From NCBI RefSeq assembly GCF_000143415.4, contig NW_003314372.1:184898-248897 (forward strand): a stretch of 64,000 bases of DNA, written 5' to 3'. A program made the translations under genes and the position numbers. Positions 42,702 through 55,789 of this stretch are shown one piece after another (the stretch's first letter is position 1; each line of letters starts with the position of its first letter). The DNA is from Selaginella moellendorffii. Taxonomy: Eukaryota > Streptophyta > Lycopodiopsida > Selaginellales > Selaginellaceae. The notes below the pieces were generated by a model that saw only the letters and a list, made by a program, of their open reading frames with translations, did no database searches and was not told the DNA's origin.

Positions 42702-43409
42702 ATGATCGAGCTGGAGCTGGAGCGCCTCGCCCTGTCCAGCGCCGCCGCGCCGCGCAAAAAGCAGGAGCAGCAGCACAGCAAGAGGAAGAAGAAGAAGGGC
42801 AAGAAGAAGAAGAAGCAATCGGGCGGGCGGCAGCAACCTCAACGGGGTGATTCTCGCAATCCTTTGTCTCGCGCCTTCCGCGCCTCGGCCGACGACGGCA
42901 TCGCGGGGTTTGTGAGGAAGGCATGCGAGGCTCTGGCGGAGAGGAAGCGGCGGATCTTCATGTGGGAGGCGACGCTGCTCCTGGGGACGCATTTCATGAA
43001 GCAGGCTTTGCAGCAAGCGACTGGCATCGCGGAAACTGCTGATGCGAGGGAGGTGTTCTGGTCCATCGTCCAAGCCAAGGCTGGGATAGAGCAGTACAGA
43101 GAGATTGTGGCTAGAGCCGCGGGGAAGAGGCAACCGAGACCCGCTCTTCCGCCGCCTCCCGACACCGCCAGTGGCAGCAGCTCTCCCACCGCTGCCGCCG
43201 CCGCCACCCTCGCTCCTCCTCCCACTTTGGATCTCAATACCAGCAACAAGCGGTCGCTGGAGGTGGTGATCAGGGATCTGGACGAACACGACGAGGAGAC
43301 ACAGAGGTTGGAGGAGGAACAGGAGAGGAAGCGGCTCAAGATGCAAGAGACCATCCAGGAGCTCAGTGTGCGCTTTGAGGAGGCCGTGAATTTTGCTACT
43401 CCACTCTAG
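42702..43409 (+). CDS. Basic, coiled-coil protein, unrecognised
   Basis: Single-exon frame of 235 residues from ATG 42702 (IELELERLALSS). An in-frame ATG at 42663 would add 13 residues. A Lys-rich stretch (KRKKKKGKKKKKQSGG) is a probable nuclear or nucleolar signal. A compact helical domain follows (GIAGFVRKACEALAERKRR, MWEATLLLGTHFMKQALQQA), then a Pro/Ala linker. The C-terminal coiled coil reads RDLDEHDEETQRLEEEQERK and MQETIQELSVRFEEAV. I do not recognise the family. The gene is divergent from the PPR gene, with 41 bp between start codons; CTAGGGTTTATT at about 42677-42688 lies in the gap. Confidence 0.65.
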   Translation: MIELELERLALSSAAAPRKKQEQQHSKRKKKKGKKKKKQSGGRQQPQRGDSRNPLSRAFRASADDGIAGFVRKACEALAERKRRIFMWEATLLLGTHFMKQALQQATGIAETADAREVFWSIVQAKAGIEQYREIVARAAGKRQPRPALPPPPDTASGSSSPTAAAAATLAPPPTLDLNTSNKRSLEVVIRDLDEHDEETQRLEEEQERKRLKMQETIQELSVRFEEAVNFATPL

Positions 43410-43554
43410 CTAGATTATAGTATAGCTCTCGTCACGTCGAGATAAACGCATGCAACAGAGCAACACTCTCGCTCGTGTTCCCTGTTCTTGCAAGAAACGC
43501 GCGTCCCTTATTCTCTTGTTATACGCTGCTTAGCTTACCAGCCGGTATGGCTGC

Positions 43555-43928
43555 TTAGCTTCCCACCTTGTAGCCTGCCAAGAAAGAAACGGGTATGACC
43601 GAAGTGAGTAAACGAAAAACGTACCAGCGCAGCGGAAGTTCTTGGGGATGTTGTTCTTGAAGCCGCAGCGCTTGGGCACGGTGAGAGCGTTGGGCATGTT
43701 GCGGATGACTCCGGCGTTTTTGGCTGCCACCAGGGTGCTGCACAGGCAGTTTACATCGTTCTTGAAGTGGGAGACGGCAGTGCAGCACGAGCTGCCCGGG
43801 TAGCCAGCGCTGCTGCTCACCGCATTCAGGCAGCCAGCCAGCTGAATGTAATTGTTGCTGCAAGCAGCCTCGGCATAGCACACGAGCACCAGCACCAGCA
43901 TTGCCACCGCCACCACTGCTTTGGCCAT
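43555..43928 (-). CDS. Non-specific lipid-transfer-like protein (8-Cys motif)
   Basis: Secreted 107-residue protein from exons 43928-43625 and 43574-43555. A clear signal peptide (VVAVAMLVLVLVCYAEA) is cut before AC. The eight cysteines follow the nsLTP order: C, C, CC, CxC (NCLCSTL), C (KRCGF) and C (NFRCAG). Such proteins bind lipids in the cell wall and act in cuticle formation or defence. No GPI-anchor signal is seen. An ATG at 43970 in frame would add 14 residues but spoil the signal peptide. TATTTAAA on the minus strand at about 44012-44019 is a likely TATA box about 85-90 bp upstream. Confidence 0.88.
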
Positions 43929-44213
43929 GACAAGGATCGAGCAAGCTGCGTTACAAACCAAAAGCTCCAAGAAGAAAAACTTTAGAACGAAACTGACTAG
44001 AGCTATCTCCGTTTAAATAGAACTCACGGATCCATTGATCGAGTGTGGAAACAAACCGAAGAGCACAGCCGGCGCCTGTTGATTGCACATCCTTCCTGGC
44101 GGTGGCGATGGTTTCTGTGCTTCATAAATGGACCTCGGGACGATTTAACAGCTTCCTCACCAAACAACGTACGTCACTCTGGATGCGTGGAAACTGGTGC
44201 TGTTTGAGCACCA

Positions 44214-45319
44214 TCACTTGTGAACAATCCGGAACGACTCTATCGCCTGCAGCAGTAACAAGCACGAGTCAAGCGGCAAAGAAAAAATGAAGAAACTTGT
44301 ACCTCTTGCAATGCTTTCCTGTCCCTGTCTCCATCAGCCTCCCAGTACTGCAAACTCACGTAAAGTTTGTTTGAGAGCTCGGCATTTCCGAAAGCAGTAC
44401 AAGTACCTGGCCGGTTGCCGTGTAGAGCTGCTTGTAAAACTGCGTCTCGCCAACACCGGCCACCGAGAAGAAATGGCGCTGGGCTTCCCCGGGCGTCTGG
44501 ACGGTGTAGTCGAGATAATACATGCCGTTTCTCGACACAGCATTCACCAGCCGAGCCGCTGTTCCAGGCGGCCGCTTGTAGCTTCTATCCATGCTGCCAA
44601 CCTGCGTGAATCCTCAAGAAACACTCTCTCTGCCTGTGCGCACGTCAACTCACCACGCTCGCGGCGAACGCGTCCACGGATCCCAGTGAGCCGATCCCGG
44701 TGAAGTCGGCACCCAGGTTCGTGATGATCACGTTCACTGCTTGAGCGACGATAGCGAGTGAGATCCAGAGATGAAACTCTCGTCGTTATACCGTTTGGGA
44801 AAGTAGCCTTGGATGGATGGAATGCCACCACTCTTCTGGATCCGGCTTTCCCCTCGCCTTTTATCCAGTCTGCATTCACGCTGAGACGATTAGAGAAGAA
44901 CTTGCAAAACAAGGTAGCACCTTTGGGTACAGTGAGGGAGAACTTGTCTTGTTCCTCGTATACTTGATATTCATCTGAGGCTCCTGTCTTGCATCAAAGT
45001 TTAACGAACGATTGACAAGTACAATACCAGCAGCAAACACAGGCGTCGCCGGCATCGCCAACAGAGGCACCAACAATAAGAGATTTCTCTTGCTCAGCCT
45101 GGAAAGCACGAAAAAAACAGTAGTCGCAAAGAGAGCACCAATACCCCTTACAGTGGACAGGCAGCAGCAGCAGCAGCATTGAATGGCGGTCGACTTGAAG
45201 TGGCTACACGGCAGCCGCAGTGAAGAAACGAGACATATCGTTACTGCCAGAATGAAATAATCACCTGGAACTGCTGGACGAACATAAGTACCAACGCAGT
45301 TCGTATGCACACTTGCCAT
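44214..45319 (-). CDS. PPD1: PsbP-domain protein of the thylakoid lumen (PPD1-like)
   Basis: Member of the PsbP superfamily; seed-plant PPD1 helps assemble photosystem I in the thylakoid lumen. The first exon is 45319-45265 and the last ends at TGA 44216-44214. The N-terminal region is Ser/Cys rich, then a hydrophobic lumen-targeting segment appears (NLLLLVPLLAMPATPVFA) with an AxA-like site. The mature part reads DEYQVYEEQDKFSLTVPKGA, then VIITNLGADFTGIGSLG, DRSYKRPPGTAARLVNAV, YYLDYTVQTPGEAQRHFFSV and FYKQLYTATGQ, and ends AIESFRIVHK. These blocks match PPD1. The borders of exons 2 and 3 in the transit region are uncertain; an acceptor at CAAG|AGAAAT keeps the frame. Confidence 0.85.
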
Positions 45320-45460
45320 GGCGCCACACTTCCCTGGCTGCCCCTATCTATTCTACTCTTGCAACCTGTGGCGAGAAACCAAACCTGAAGAACTTAGTGG
45401 CAAACACGATCTTTTCGCTTGTATAATAAATAAGAATAGTGAGCTCCATCCATCGATAGA

Positions 45461-47583
45461 TCAATCTTCATCGCTGTCACTAACTACTGCTCTCCGCCTG
45501 TGCGTTTGCTGCTTTCTGGGAGGCGAATTTTGCTGCTGCTGCAGCTGTTCCCTATCCCTGTCTTTCCTCTTGCGGCGGCTATCCCTTGCCTCCACTTCCT
45601 CCTCTTCTTCCTCCCCCTCGTCATCTTCCTGCTCTTCCTCACCTTCATCACCTCGCGCACCTCTATTGCGGTCGCTCTCGTCTGAATCCTCGTCTTCCAA
45701 AATATCCCTCCTGCTCCGCGAAGAAGGGCGTCGCTCCATTGCCTTTGGTGGTTGCTGTATGCATGCGAAGAAACAGCCAGATATTAAGTATGCGGCTCTT
45801 GATGAGCTTACTTACCCGCTTAACCTGGTTGATTCGTCTCTCCGCCCTGCTTTCGGCGTCAAGCTGCTCTTGGTACCGTCGGTTGCTACGCCCCTCGTCG
45901 TCATAATCTTCATCCTCCTGAAAAACGATTACCATAAGCTATTGCCGATGAAAGTAAAACAGAGTTGACGAACCTCTTCAAGCGCCCCTTCAAGGTATCC
46001 AGGAGACAGCTGAGGTTCTCTCTCCCGTGTAGGGGGGTATTTACGCATCGTCTTCTCCTGCTTTTTTTGGAGATCTTCTTTGCTTTTAATCCTCTGTTCT
46101 GCTGCCTGGGCGATTCAAAACGTCAGAACTAAGTAACAAGCACAAGGACAACCTTCTCTTTTTGTTCTTTGTCCTTCTCGGGATCGAAGTCCGTGATCAC
46201 GTTCTTCACTTTGAAAACCTTCTTGTGCGTAGAATCCACGAGAGCAGTCAAGAGACGGTGCGACTTCGATCTCAACGACGAAGGCATGAATCTCATCTTA
46301 CGTGCCAGCCTCCCTTGGGCTTGTAATAATCCCTACAAGAGAGAAGAAGTTGAATATAATCAAACCGAACTGCGAAAAGTAAGAAAGTGTTCGAACCTTG
46401 GGCTGACGGATAAACAAGTGTGATTCGTCTTGTTGCCCATCTTGAACAGCAAGATCCAGAACTTCATTGCCGAGAAGAAGTTGCATGCTACCATCGGACC
46501 ACTTCACAAACCGGGCGTTGCTCTCGGCCTACACACGTATAAGTAAATAGCCGTTCATCACAAAAGCGTACCGAGCGCGAGCCATCCCGATTCCTGACGT
46601 ATCTCCAGCGCACCACGTTCTCCTCTATACGTATACGGCGTCGGCCAGTTTCATCAACAAATCCATCCTCTTCGACATATGTCTTTGGATCAAAAGGCCT
46701 TTGCTCTATATCCATAATGTTGGAGATCCTGACGAGATTCATCTGGAAGCAAAGGCCCGTAAGCTCACGAGATAATGAAAAAAAAAACAAGTGCCAAACT
46801 ACTTGCGTTGTGAGCCTGAGTTGGAGGTTGCCTGAGTGGAACTTCTACTGTAAGAGGTTCACCCTTGGGTTTCTTGATTTCTGCGCGCTCTTCATCAGAG
46901 TAATACTGCTCCTCGTCATCCTCTGCGCCCCGCTTACTATCTTTGTGGTAGCTTCCCTCCAAGTCCGAGCCCTCCCCCTGCTTCACACTATCAATGACTG
47001 ACTTTGGATGACACGAACAAGCAGCTTCGTCCACCCTACCTCTGGACTCGACGGCTTGCGAGGGCCGTCAACTCCTCCTTCCTCCTGATCGTCGTCATCA
47101 GAATCACCCAATGCTGCACGAATTCTAGCACCACGCTGCTCCTCCACCTCCTCGCTGCGATTTTTCCCGTGAGAAGAGAGGCCAGGAAACAAGCCAACAG
47201 CATACCTGCGAGTTGCTTCCCTTTCCTCCCCCTGGACTTGTCCATCGTTCTCAGAGCCGCTGGCGGCGCTCCCTTCTTCACCACCTCCGTCATCACTGCT
47301 CCTCCTGGACACTCTCTCATGCTCGCTCTCCTCCTTGTCGCCCTCACTGGCTTCCCTCTCGCCCTCGCTCTCTTCCCTGTCGCCACCGCTCTCGGCACCA
47401 CCGCCCTCTGCCTCGCCTTCGCCTTCGCCCTCCTCCTCCTAGAGCACCAGCGGCAGATCTTTCAGTCCAATGTTGGCAGCGATCGATCCAACTTACAGAG
47501 TAGGAGGCGGCGGCATCGGCGTCGTCATCCGACTCCTCCCCGAAGAGCGACTCCATGAGATTCTCGCGCTTCTCCTCCCCCAT
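45461..47583 (-). CDS. LEO1: LEO1 subunit of the PAF1 complex (VIP4)
   Basis: Transcription-elongation factor in the nucleus; in Arabidopsis VIP4 supports FLC expression and H2B ubiquitination. The start is [20 protein letters not shown] at 47583. Acidic, low-complexity exons follow. The conserved LEO1 core reads [20 protein letters not shown], then [40 protein letters not shown] and [11 protein letters not shown], then [19 protein letters not shown]. The C-terminal part is charged ([16 protein letters not shown]) and ends VVSDSDED at TGA 45463-45461. About nine introns of 45-80 bp are present. It is divergent from the ACR gene (284 bp). Confidence 0.93.
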
Positions 47584-47867
47584 TTTGCGAAACACCCCCA
47601 AGAACCCTAATTACCTGGACCTAGGTTTTAGCTGTCAAGGTTAACTGTTCGTCTCCTCGTCGCACTGCCATGGCGGCGGATGTGAGGGGCGGGGTCGGTG
47701 GCGGCGGCGGCGGCGTCGGCGTCGGGAAAGCCAGAGAAGCGCGCCGCGCTTGGATGCGCCACTGTTGTTGAGGTGATCGAGCAGCATGCAAGTTGCGGGC
47801 GTGCGGTAGGTTTCTAAGCTTAGCTAAATCGCGCAAACTTGTTGAGCTGGATGGATTGCCTGCCAGA
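47584..47867. promoter_or_regulatory. Bidirectional promoter LEO1/ACR with two uORFs on the ACR side
   Basis: AAGAACCCTAATTACC (47600-47615) and CTAGGTTTTAG (47621-47631) lie near the LEO1 start. On the plus strand an ORF of 33 codons plus stop (ATG 47670 to TGA 47771, Gly-rich) and a 7-codon ORF (ATG at about 47786) precede the ACR start at 47868. Whether both are transcribed is unknown. Confidence 0.45.
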
Positions 47868-49607
47868 ATGTCGGGGCGAGGCTGTCCCTATTTCGATCCT
47901 GACTACGATACTCTCATCTCCAGGCTCAACGCTCCCAGGTGCGTGATTCTTCCATTTTCTATCCCGCCCTTGTTTCATTTCGCTTCTTTTCTCCTCAGCG
48001 TTGTCATCGACAACTCGAGCTGCGATGATGCAACGCTTGTCAAGGTAGCTATCACTGGTGTTGTTTGTTCTCCCTTGCATTTTCCCAGAGTTTGCGGTGG
48101 TTTTGCAGGTTGACAGTGCCAACAAGCACGGGATTCTACTGGAAGTTGTGCAAGTGCTCACGGACTTGGATCTCACCATTTCAAAGGCGTACATCTCGTC
48201 GGATGGTGGCTGGTTCATGGACGGTATGGTTTCTCGTCTCTGCGGCTTGTTTTGTTGATGGTTCCCTGCAGTTTTCCATGTCACCGATAAGCTGGGACAC
48301 AAGCTCAGGGACCAGGGCATAATCGACTACATACAGCAGGTTGGTCTGGCGTTTTCCTTCTTGCAACTTTCGTGTGAAACCAAAACCATGCTTCGCAGTC
48401 CCTTGGAGATGCACAGGCAACGACGAGTCAGGTGAAGACTTCCCTTGCACCGACTGTTGGGACGCAGTCCAGTGGCGGGCACACGGCAATTGAGCTCTCT
48501 GGAAGAGATCGGCCGGGTCTCTTGTCAGAGATATCGGGGGTTCTAACGGGCATGACGTGCAATGTAGTGGCAGCCGAAGTGTGGACACACAACAAGCGTG
48601 TTGCCTGCGTCGTTTACGTGACCGACGAGGCGACAGGCTGCCCGATAAAAGACCCCGAGAAGCTGGCCAGAATGAAAGAGCAGCTCTCGCAGGTGTTGAG
48701 AGGGGACGACGAGAACAGGCTTGCAACGACCGATTTCTCGTCGGGCCTCACGCACACAGAGAGACGATTGCACCAGATGATGCTGGCCGACCGCGACTAC
48801 GATGTTCCCAGCAGCACAAGCAGCATCAACGCGGTCCTGGATGCCAGGATCAGGCCCGTCATAAGCTTGCGGAACTGCCTCGAGAAGGGCTACTCGGTCG
48901 TGAGCGTCCAGTGCAAGGACCGTCCCAAGCTGCTCTTTGACACAGTGTGCACGCTGACAGACATGGAGTATGTGGTATTTCATGCGTCAGCCAGAGCAGA
49001 CGGCCCATACGCATACCAGGTTTGCCAGTTTTTTTTTTTCTCTCTTTTTTCTCGCTCATCCGGTTCGTCCGTGACAGGAGTACTACATCAGACACATGGA
49101 TGGCTGCACGCTGGATCTGGATGCCGAGCAGGAGCGCGTGGTAAAGTGCTTGGAGGCAGCAATCGAGCGGCGAGTGTCCGAGGTACTTCTTAAAAATCTC
49201 CTCTCGGTTTGCAGTAACGCTCGCTGCTCCAGGGGCTGCGACTGGAGCTGTGTACCCGAGACCGGGTTGGTCTGCTGTCGGACGTAACCAGGGTGTTCAG
49301 GGAGAAGGGGCTGTCGGTGACAAGGGCCGATGTGTCCACCCGGGGCGACAGGGCTGTCAATGTGTTTTACGTGACGGACACATCGGGCAAGGCGGTGAGC
49401 ATGAAGGTGGTGGAGGCGCTGCGGCTGGAGATTGGGCAGGCAATCCTGGAGGTGAAAGAGGAAGTCAAGGAGGGAAGAGGAGAGGGAGCGGCGGAGGTGG
49501 CGGCGGAGGTGGCGGCGGCGGGGGGCATGAGCCGGTCGCGCTTCTCGTTTGGGAACCTGTCGGAGCGATTCTTTCACGGCCTGGGCCTCGTCAAGTCGTA
49601 CTCTTGA
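47868..49607 (+). CDS. ACR: ACT-domain repeat protein (ACR family)
   Basis: Plant ACR proteins carry four ACT domains and are thought to sense amino acids, like bacterial GlnD uridylyltransferase C-termini. Seven exons (47868-47938, 47999-48044, 48109-48223, 48272-48339, 48399-49019, 49078-49182, 49233-49607) give 466 residues. ACT1 reads [23 protein letters not shown]2 [23 protein letters not shown]3 [23 protein letters not shown]4 [17 protein letters not shown]. The N-terminal [16 protein letters not shown] and [19 protein letters not shown] are family hallmarks. The C-terminus is Gly/Ala/Glu rich and ends [14 protein letters not shown]. No catalytic nucleotidyltransferase part is present, as is normal. 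Confidence 0.94.
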
Positions 49608-49725
49608 GAGAGCACGTTTAAAGTGGTGGTGGAGCGCGCATTTGTTTGTGTAAATATCTTCTTCTCGTGTCAATACAAAACACCATGGGCGTCGTGTATG
49701 CGGAAACCGACCTAGGCCTGGTGTG

Positions 49726-50742
49726 ATGGAGGGTCTTGTGCATGGCGGCGGCGGCGGCGCTTGGTCCTGTGCTGGCGCCGCGGCGGTGGCGATGCAGCGG
49801 CGGGGGCGCCAGCAGCCGGTGCGATTGAGGGCCAGCGCCAGCAGCAGCAGCAGGAGTGGCGATCCATTGGAGCGACTGGCGGAGGAGGCCCGGCAAAAGG
49901 TGGGAGGAGCGGCGCGGACGGTGTCGGACACGGCGCAGCAGCTCTTGAGGGATGCCAGGCGGCGGGCGCAGGAATTCCAGGAGGAGCAGCATGTCCGCGA
50001 GCGTGTGCGGAAATTCACCCGGAGTGCCAACCAGAGAATGGAGGACATGGGGTTTGAGGTGAGGAGAAATGCCAACGAGTGGAATCGCAAGTATCGCTTC
50101 ACGCACAGGGGGGCCGAGTTTGTCGACTACGTCAAGGACCAGCTCCACGCCGCGGACTCGCGCCTCAGGATCAGGCAACGAGCGCGAATGTTTGGCGTTG
50201 ATGCGCGGATGAAATGGCCCACTGTAAGCTCTCAGCTCTTCCATCTCCATCCCATCCTCTTTTGATACAATTCGTTGCCTTGCAGTACAGGAGACGGGTT
50301 TCACAGTTCCTCGACACTCCTCTGGGCAAGTTAGTGAGCGTAAGTCCTGCTTCTCGTTTTGTTCTTCACCATCTCATCACTCTCTCGTTTCGACCAGACG
50401 ATCATGTTTGCGTGGCTCGTTCTCTCGGGCTGGATATTCAAAGTCTTCGTTATCTCTATGTGGGTTCTCCCCATAGCAGCGCCTTTGCTCATCGGAACCA
50501 TTGCAAGGAACACCATTGTCGAGGTACACGACTGAATGGGAGAGTTTTCCCCTTGTGCTAAAAGCAAGCTTTGTCGGCAGGGAGCTTGTCCCAACTGCAA
50601 GACGCAGTTTATTGGCAGCCGAGGTCAAGTAATCGTGTGCCGGGGTTGCAGGAACGTCGTGTGGCAACCACGAGATGACTTCTCCTCTTCCAAGGGGACC
50701 GGGGACCCGGATATAATAGACATCGACGTTGAAAACACCTGA
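49726..50742 (+). CDS. Probable plastid membrane protein with a C-terminal zinc ribbon
   Basis: Four exons (49726-50223, 50286-50339, 50398-50523, 50581-50742) give 279 residues. The N-terminus is rich in R, S and A (RRGRQQPVRLRASASSSSRS) and looks like a plastid transit peptide. A long charged helical stretch follows (LERLAEEARQKVGGAARTV, EFQEEQHVRERVRKFT). Exon 3 encodes one or two membrane helices (TIMFAWLVLSGWIFKVFVIS and PIAAPLLIGTIARN). The C-terminus has CPNCKTQFIGSRGQVIVCRG and CRNVVWQP, a four-Cys zinc ribbon. I know similar uncharacterised plant proteins but no experimental role. Tail to tail with GFAT, 146 bp. Confidence 0.7.
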
Positions 50743-50888
50743 GGCTCCCTGTGCGCGAATAAGGACGAACATGTTGCGGTGCTTTCTCGCGTCGTTCAAG
50801 CGTTGTAAATGTTACAAAATTCTTGTCACTTCTCGTTGGCACAACCAAAAGAGCTGTGTTCTTTGATGTATGTATATGCCACTCTTAT

Positions 50889-53544
<2,656 letters not shown>

Positions 53545-53754
53545 CGTATCCTGCTCGCGATGGATCGATGGATCGATCGCCCTGCCCTAACCCTAGCATA
53601 GTGGAGAGTCTCCCATGTGTTTTTTAGGTGCCAGAGCGAGTCATTGTAGACGGCGCGTCTCACTCTTTCTTCTTACATTCCTTGTTCCTTGCCCTAATAA
53701 GCGCAAGTAGAGAAGGAAGAGGTCATGCAGATTTAGGGCAGCAGCGCGAGGACG
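53545..53754. promoter_or_regulatory. Bidirectional promoter GFAT / BPP-like gene
   Basis: A 210-bp gap between divergent start codons with GCCCTAACCCTAGCA at about 53584-53598. A GATCGATGGATCGATCG cluster lies next to GFAT. Confidence 0.45.
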
Positions 53755-54065
53755 ATGCTGCGACGGGCGGGAGGAGGCGGCTCCTCGTCGTCGTGGGAGG
53801 ATATGGTGGCAGCTCGCCACTACCAGCAGCAGCAGCAGCAGCAGCAGCCACAGCGGCGGGACGAGGATCTGGCATTGTTTCAAGACATGCGCATCCGGGA
53901 GGAGCACAACGGCAGCATGGAGGCAGCAATGGATCAGCAGCACACTCCACTCCATGGCAGCAGCAACGGTAAAGCTTAGTTACAAACAAGAACATTCTTC
54001 TTCATTCTTGTCTCTGTGCGAGACTTGCTGACCGATTGGTTTTTGTTTTCTTCCTCGCTCTCCCT

Positions 54066-54100
<35 letters not shown>

Positions 54101-55732
54101 GTTCCTTCGCATTCGCAGGCAAAGGAAGCCACATTCGAGGAGGATTAGCTCACGCGCGCAGCAGGGGATCCAATGATCTGCTCACATCCGAGACTGACAA
54201 GAACGACTACGATTGGTATGTCACGTATAGACATGGGATGATTGAAACATGGATGTTTCCGCAGGCTGCTCACTCCGCCCGGCACACCGCTATTCCCATC
54301 GCTAGACCGCGACTGGCTCGTCGCAAGTCCCACGCAGCGGGAGAGGGAGCCCCAAAGGGAGCGGGAGTCGTCTCGTTGGCCGAGCAAGCTGTCCAGAGTG
54401 AGTGTGCTTTGTTGGAACATGTGCCTGCTCTGCTCTGCTCTGCTCAGCTCATTTCTCTTTCTTGCTTTGCCTCCTTGTTTTTTTCTTTTCTTTTCTTTCT
54501 TTCTCCACAGCTCTCTGCGCCCGAGGCCCAGCAGCTGCTGGTGTCGTCGTCATCGTCAGGTTCCTCTGGAGGATCCGGCTCCAGGCTGTACACTAGCAGC
54601 ATCAGCAGCAGCAGCGGCGTGAGGGGCAATCCCAGTCCCCGAAGGCAGAGTGCTCCGCCCGCTACTACGTCCTTCTCCTCCTCGAGACCCAAGCAACTGG
54701 TTGCCGCCACTAGCACCGCCGCCACCACCTCCGTCGCCAATGGCAGCAGCGGGAATGCAAGGCCCTCCACTCCGACCAGAAGGCCGTCCACGGCACCATC
54801 TCCTTCCCCGTCCCTCTCCTCGTCTGCTCGTCGCCCGTCCACGCCGACCCCAGCGCCCAGGAGCAGCACCAGCTCCAGGCCTTCCACGCCAACAAGGCCC
54901 TCGCCAGCTTCCTCGAGGTCGTCCACGCCAACCAGGAGATCCTCCTCCTCTACGTCTACTCCCACCTCCACACTCGTCACCTCGACCATGTCCAACGGCA
55001 GAAGCTCGCGGGGCACGTCTCCAGTTCGCCGGTCGCAGCAGCCAGCGGCAGCTCACGAGCGCTCGTCATCGAACTCTCGCGGCGCAGCAATCTCGCGAAC
55101 GGATTTGGGAGGTGCCGCATCTACGTTGCCATCCCACCTCACCAGGAGTTACAACCACTTGGACCGTGATATGTCTAGCTTCAGCAGGCGGGCCGTCACC
55201 TCCACAAACGACTCTCTAATCCACCCCAAGTCGGAGCCACTCAGGAAGCCTGCCACAACAAAAGCTTGCAGCGGCGGCCCAAGGGAGACCTCCTTTTACG
55301 GGACGAGCATCTCCAAGAAGTCGCTTGACACGGCGATCAGGCATATGGTAACGCCATTCTCTTCCGAGGCCAGGATGGCTGACTTTGTCCTGCGTTGCTT
55401 TCTTCCAGGACATTCGCAGGAGTTCGCCCAGCGGCTTCCGTTCCGTCCCCGCGGTCACGTCCTCCTTCCCAAAGCCGACAACCATGCCTCGCTCCTCGCA
55501 GCTTCATCAGCAGCAACAGCAGCAGCAGGCGTATGACAGATTGCTGTCGTCGGAGCGGCAAGAACAGCAGCGGCAGCAACACAAGCAGCAAGACAAGAGC
55601 AAGCAGCAGCCGGTGGAACTGTTTGAGCACGAGTCCTTGGACGGGACGGATAGCTTCCTGCTGGAGCTGACTGAAGCCAGATTCCTGGATGAGGCGGATT
55701 ACCTCAAGGACCCTCCAGACATCATGAAATGA
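53755..55732 (+). CDS. Serine/proline-rich basic protein (BPP-like microtubule protein)
   Basis: Five exons (53755-53968, 54119-54215, 54265-54397, 54511-55347, 55409-55732) give 534 residues. The hallmark NDLLTSETDKNDYDWLLTPP is rebuilt exactly across introns 2-3, followed by GTPLFPSLDRD. A long region of RPSTPTRRPS-type repeats follows (residues about 195-320), then PNRSSST-like low complexity. The C-terminus is Gln rich, then acidic (FEHESLDGTDSFLLELTEAR). This layout matches the plant basic proline-rich family typified by At3g09000 and At2g40070, described as microtubule-associated; I recall this from general knowledge. The start has a WEDMVAARHY motif and a poly-Gln run. Tail to tail with the DEMETER-like gene (57 bp). 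Confidence 0.8.
54059..54101 (+). repeat. CT microsatellite in intron 1 of the BPP-like gene
   Basis: TCCCTC and TCTC repeats form an unbroken pyrimidine run, just upstream of the exon 2 acceptor. Confidence 0.8.
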
Positions 55733-55789
55733 ATCGAGAGCTAGATTCTTTTGGTTCGATGTTACACTTGATCTTCCTCGATCGGGAAG

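Noticed and set aside
42678-43346. 222-codon minus-strand frame opposite the coiled-coil gene
   Set aside because: Leucine-rich mirror of Lys/Glu/Gln codons; the plus-strand protein has a much more natural composition.
45318-45968. 216-codon plus-strand frame opposite LEO1
   Set aside because: Ser/Leu-rich mirror of the acidic LEO1 C-terminus.
54444-55016. 190-codon minus-strand frame opposite the BPP-like gene
   Set aside because: Val/Glu/Gly-rich mirror of Ser/Pro/Thr repeats on the coding strand.
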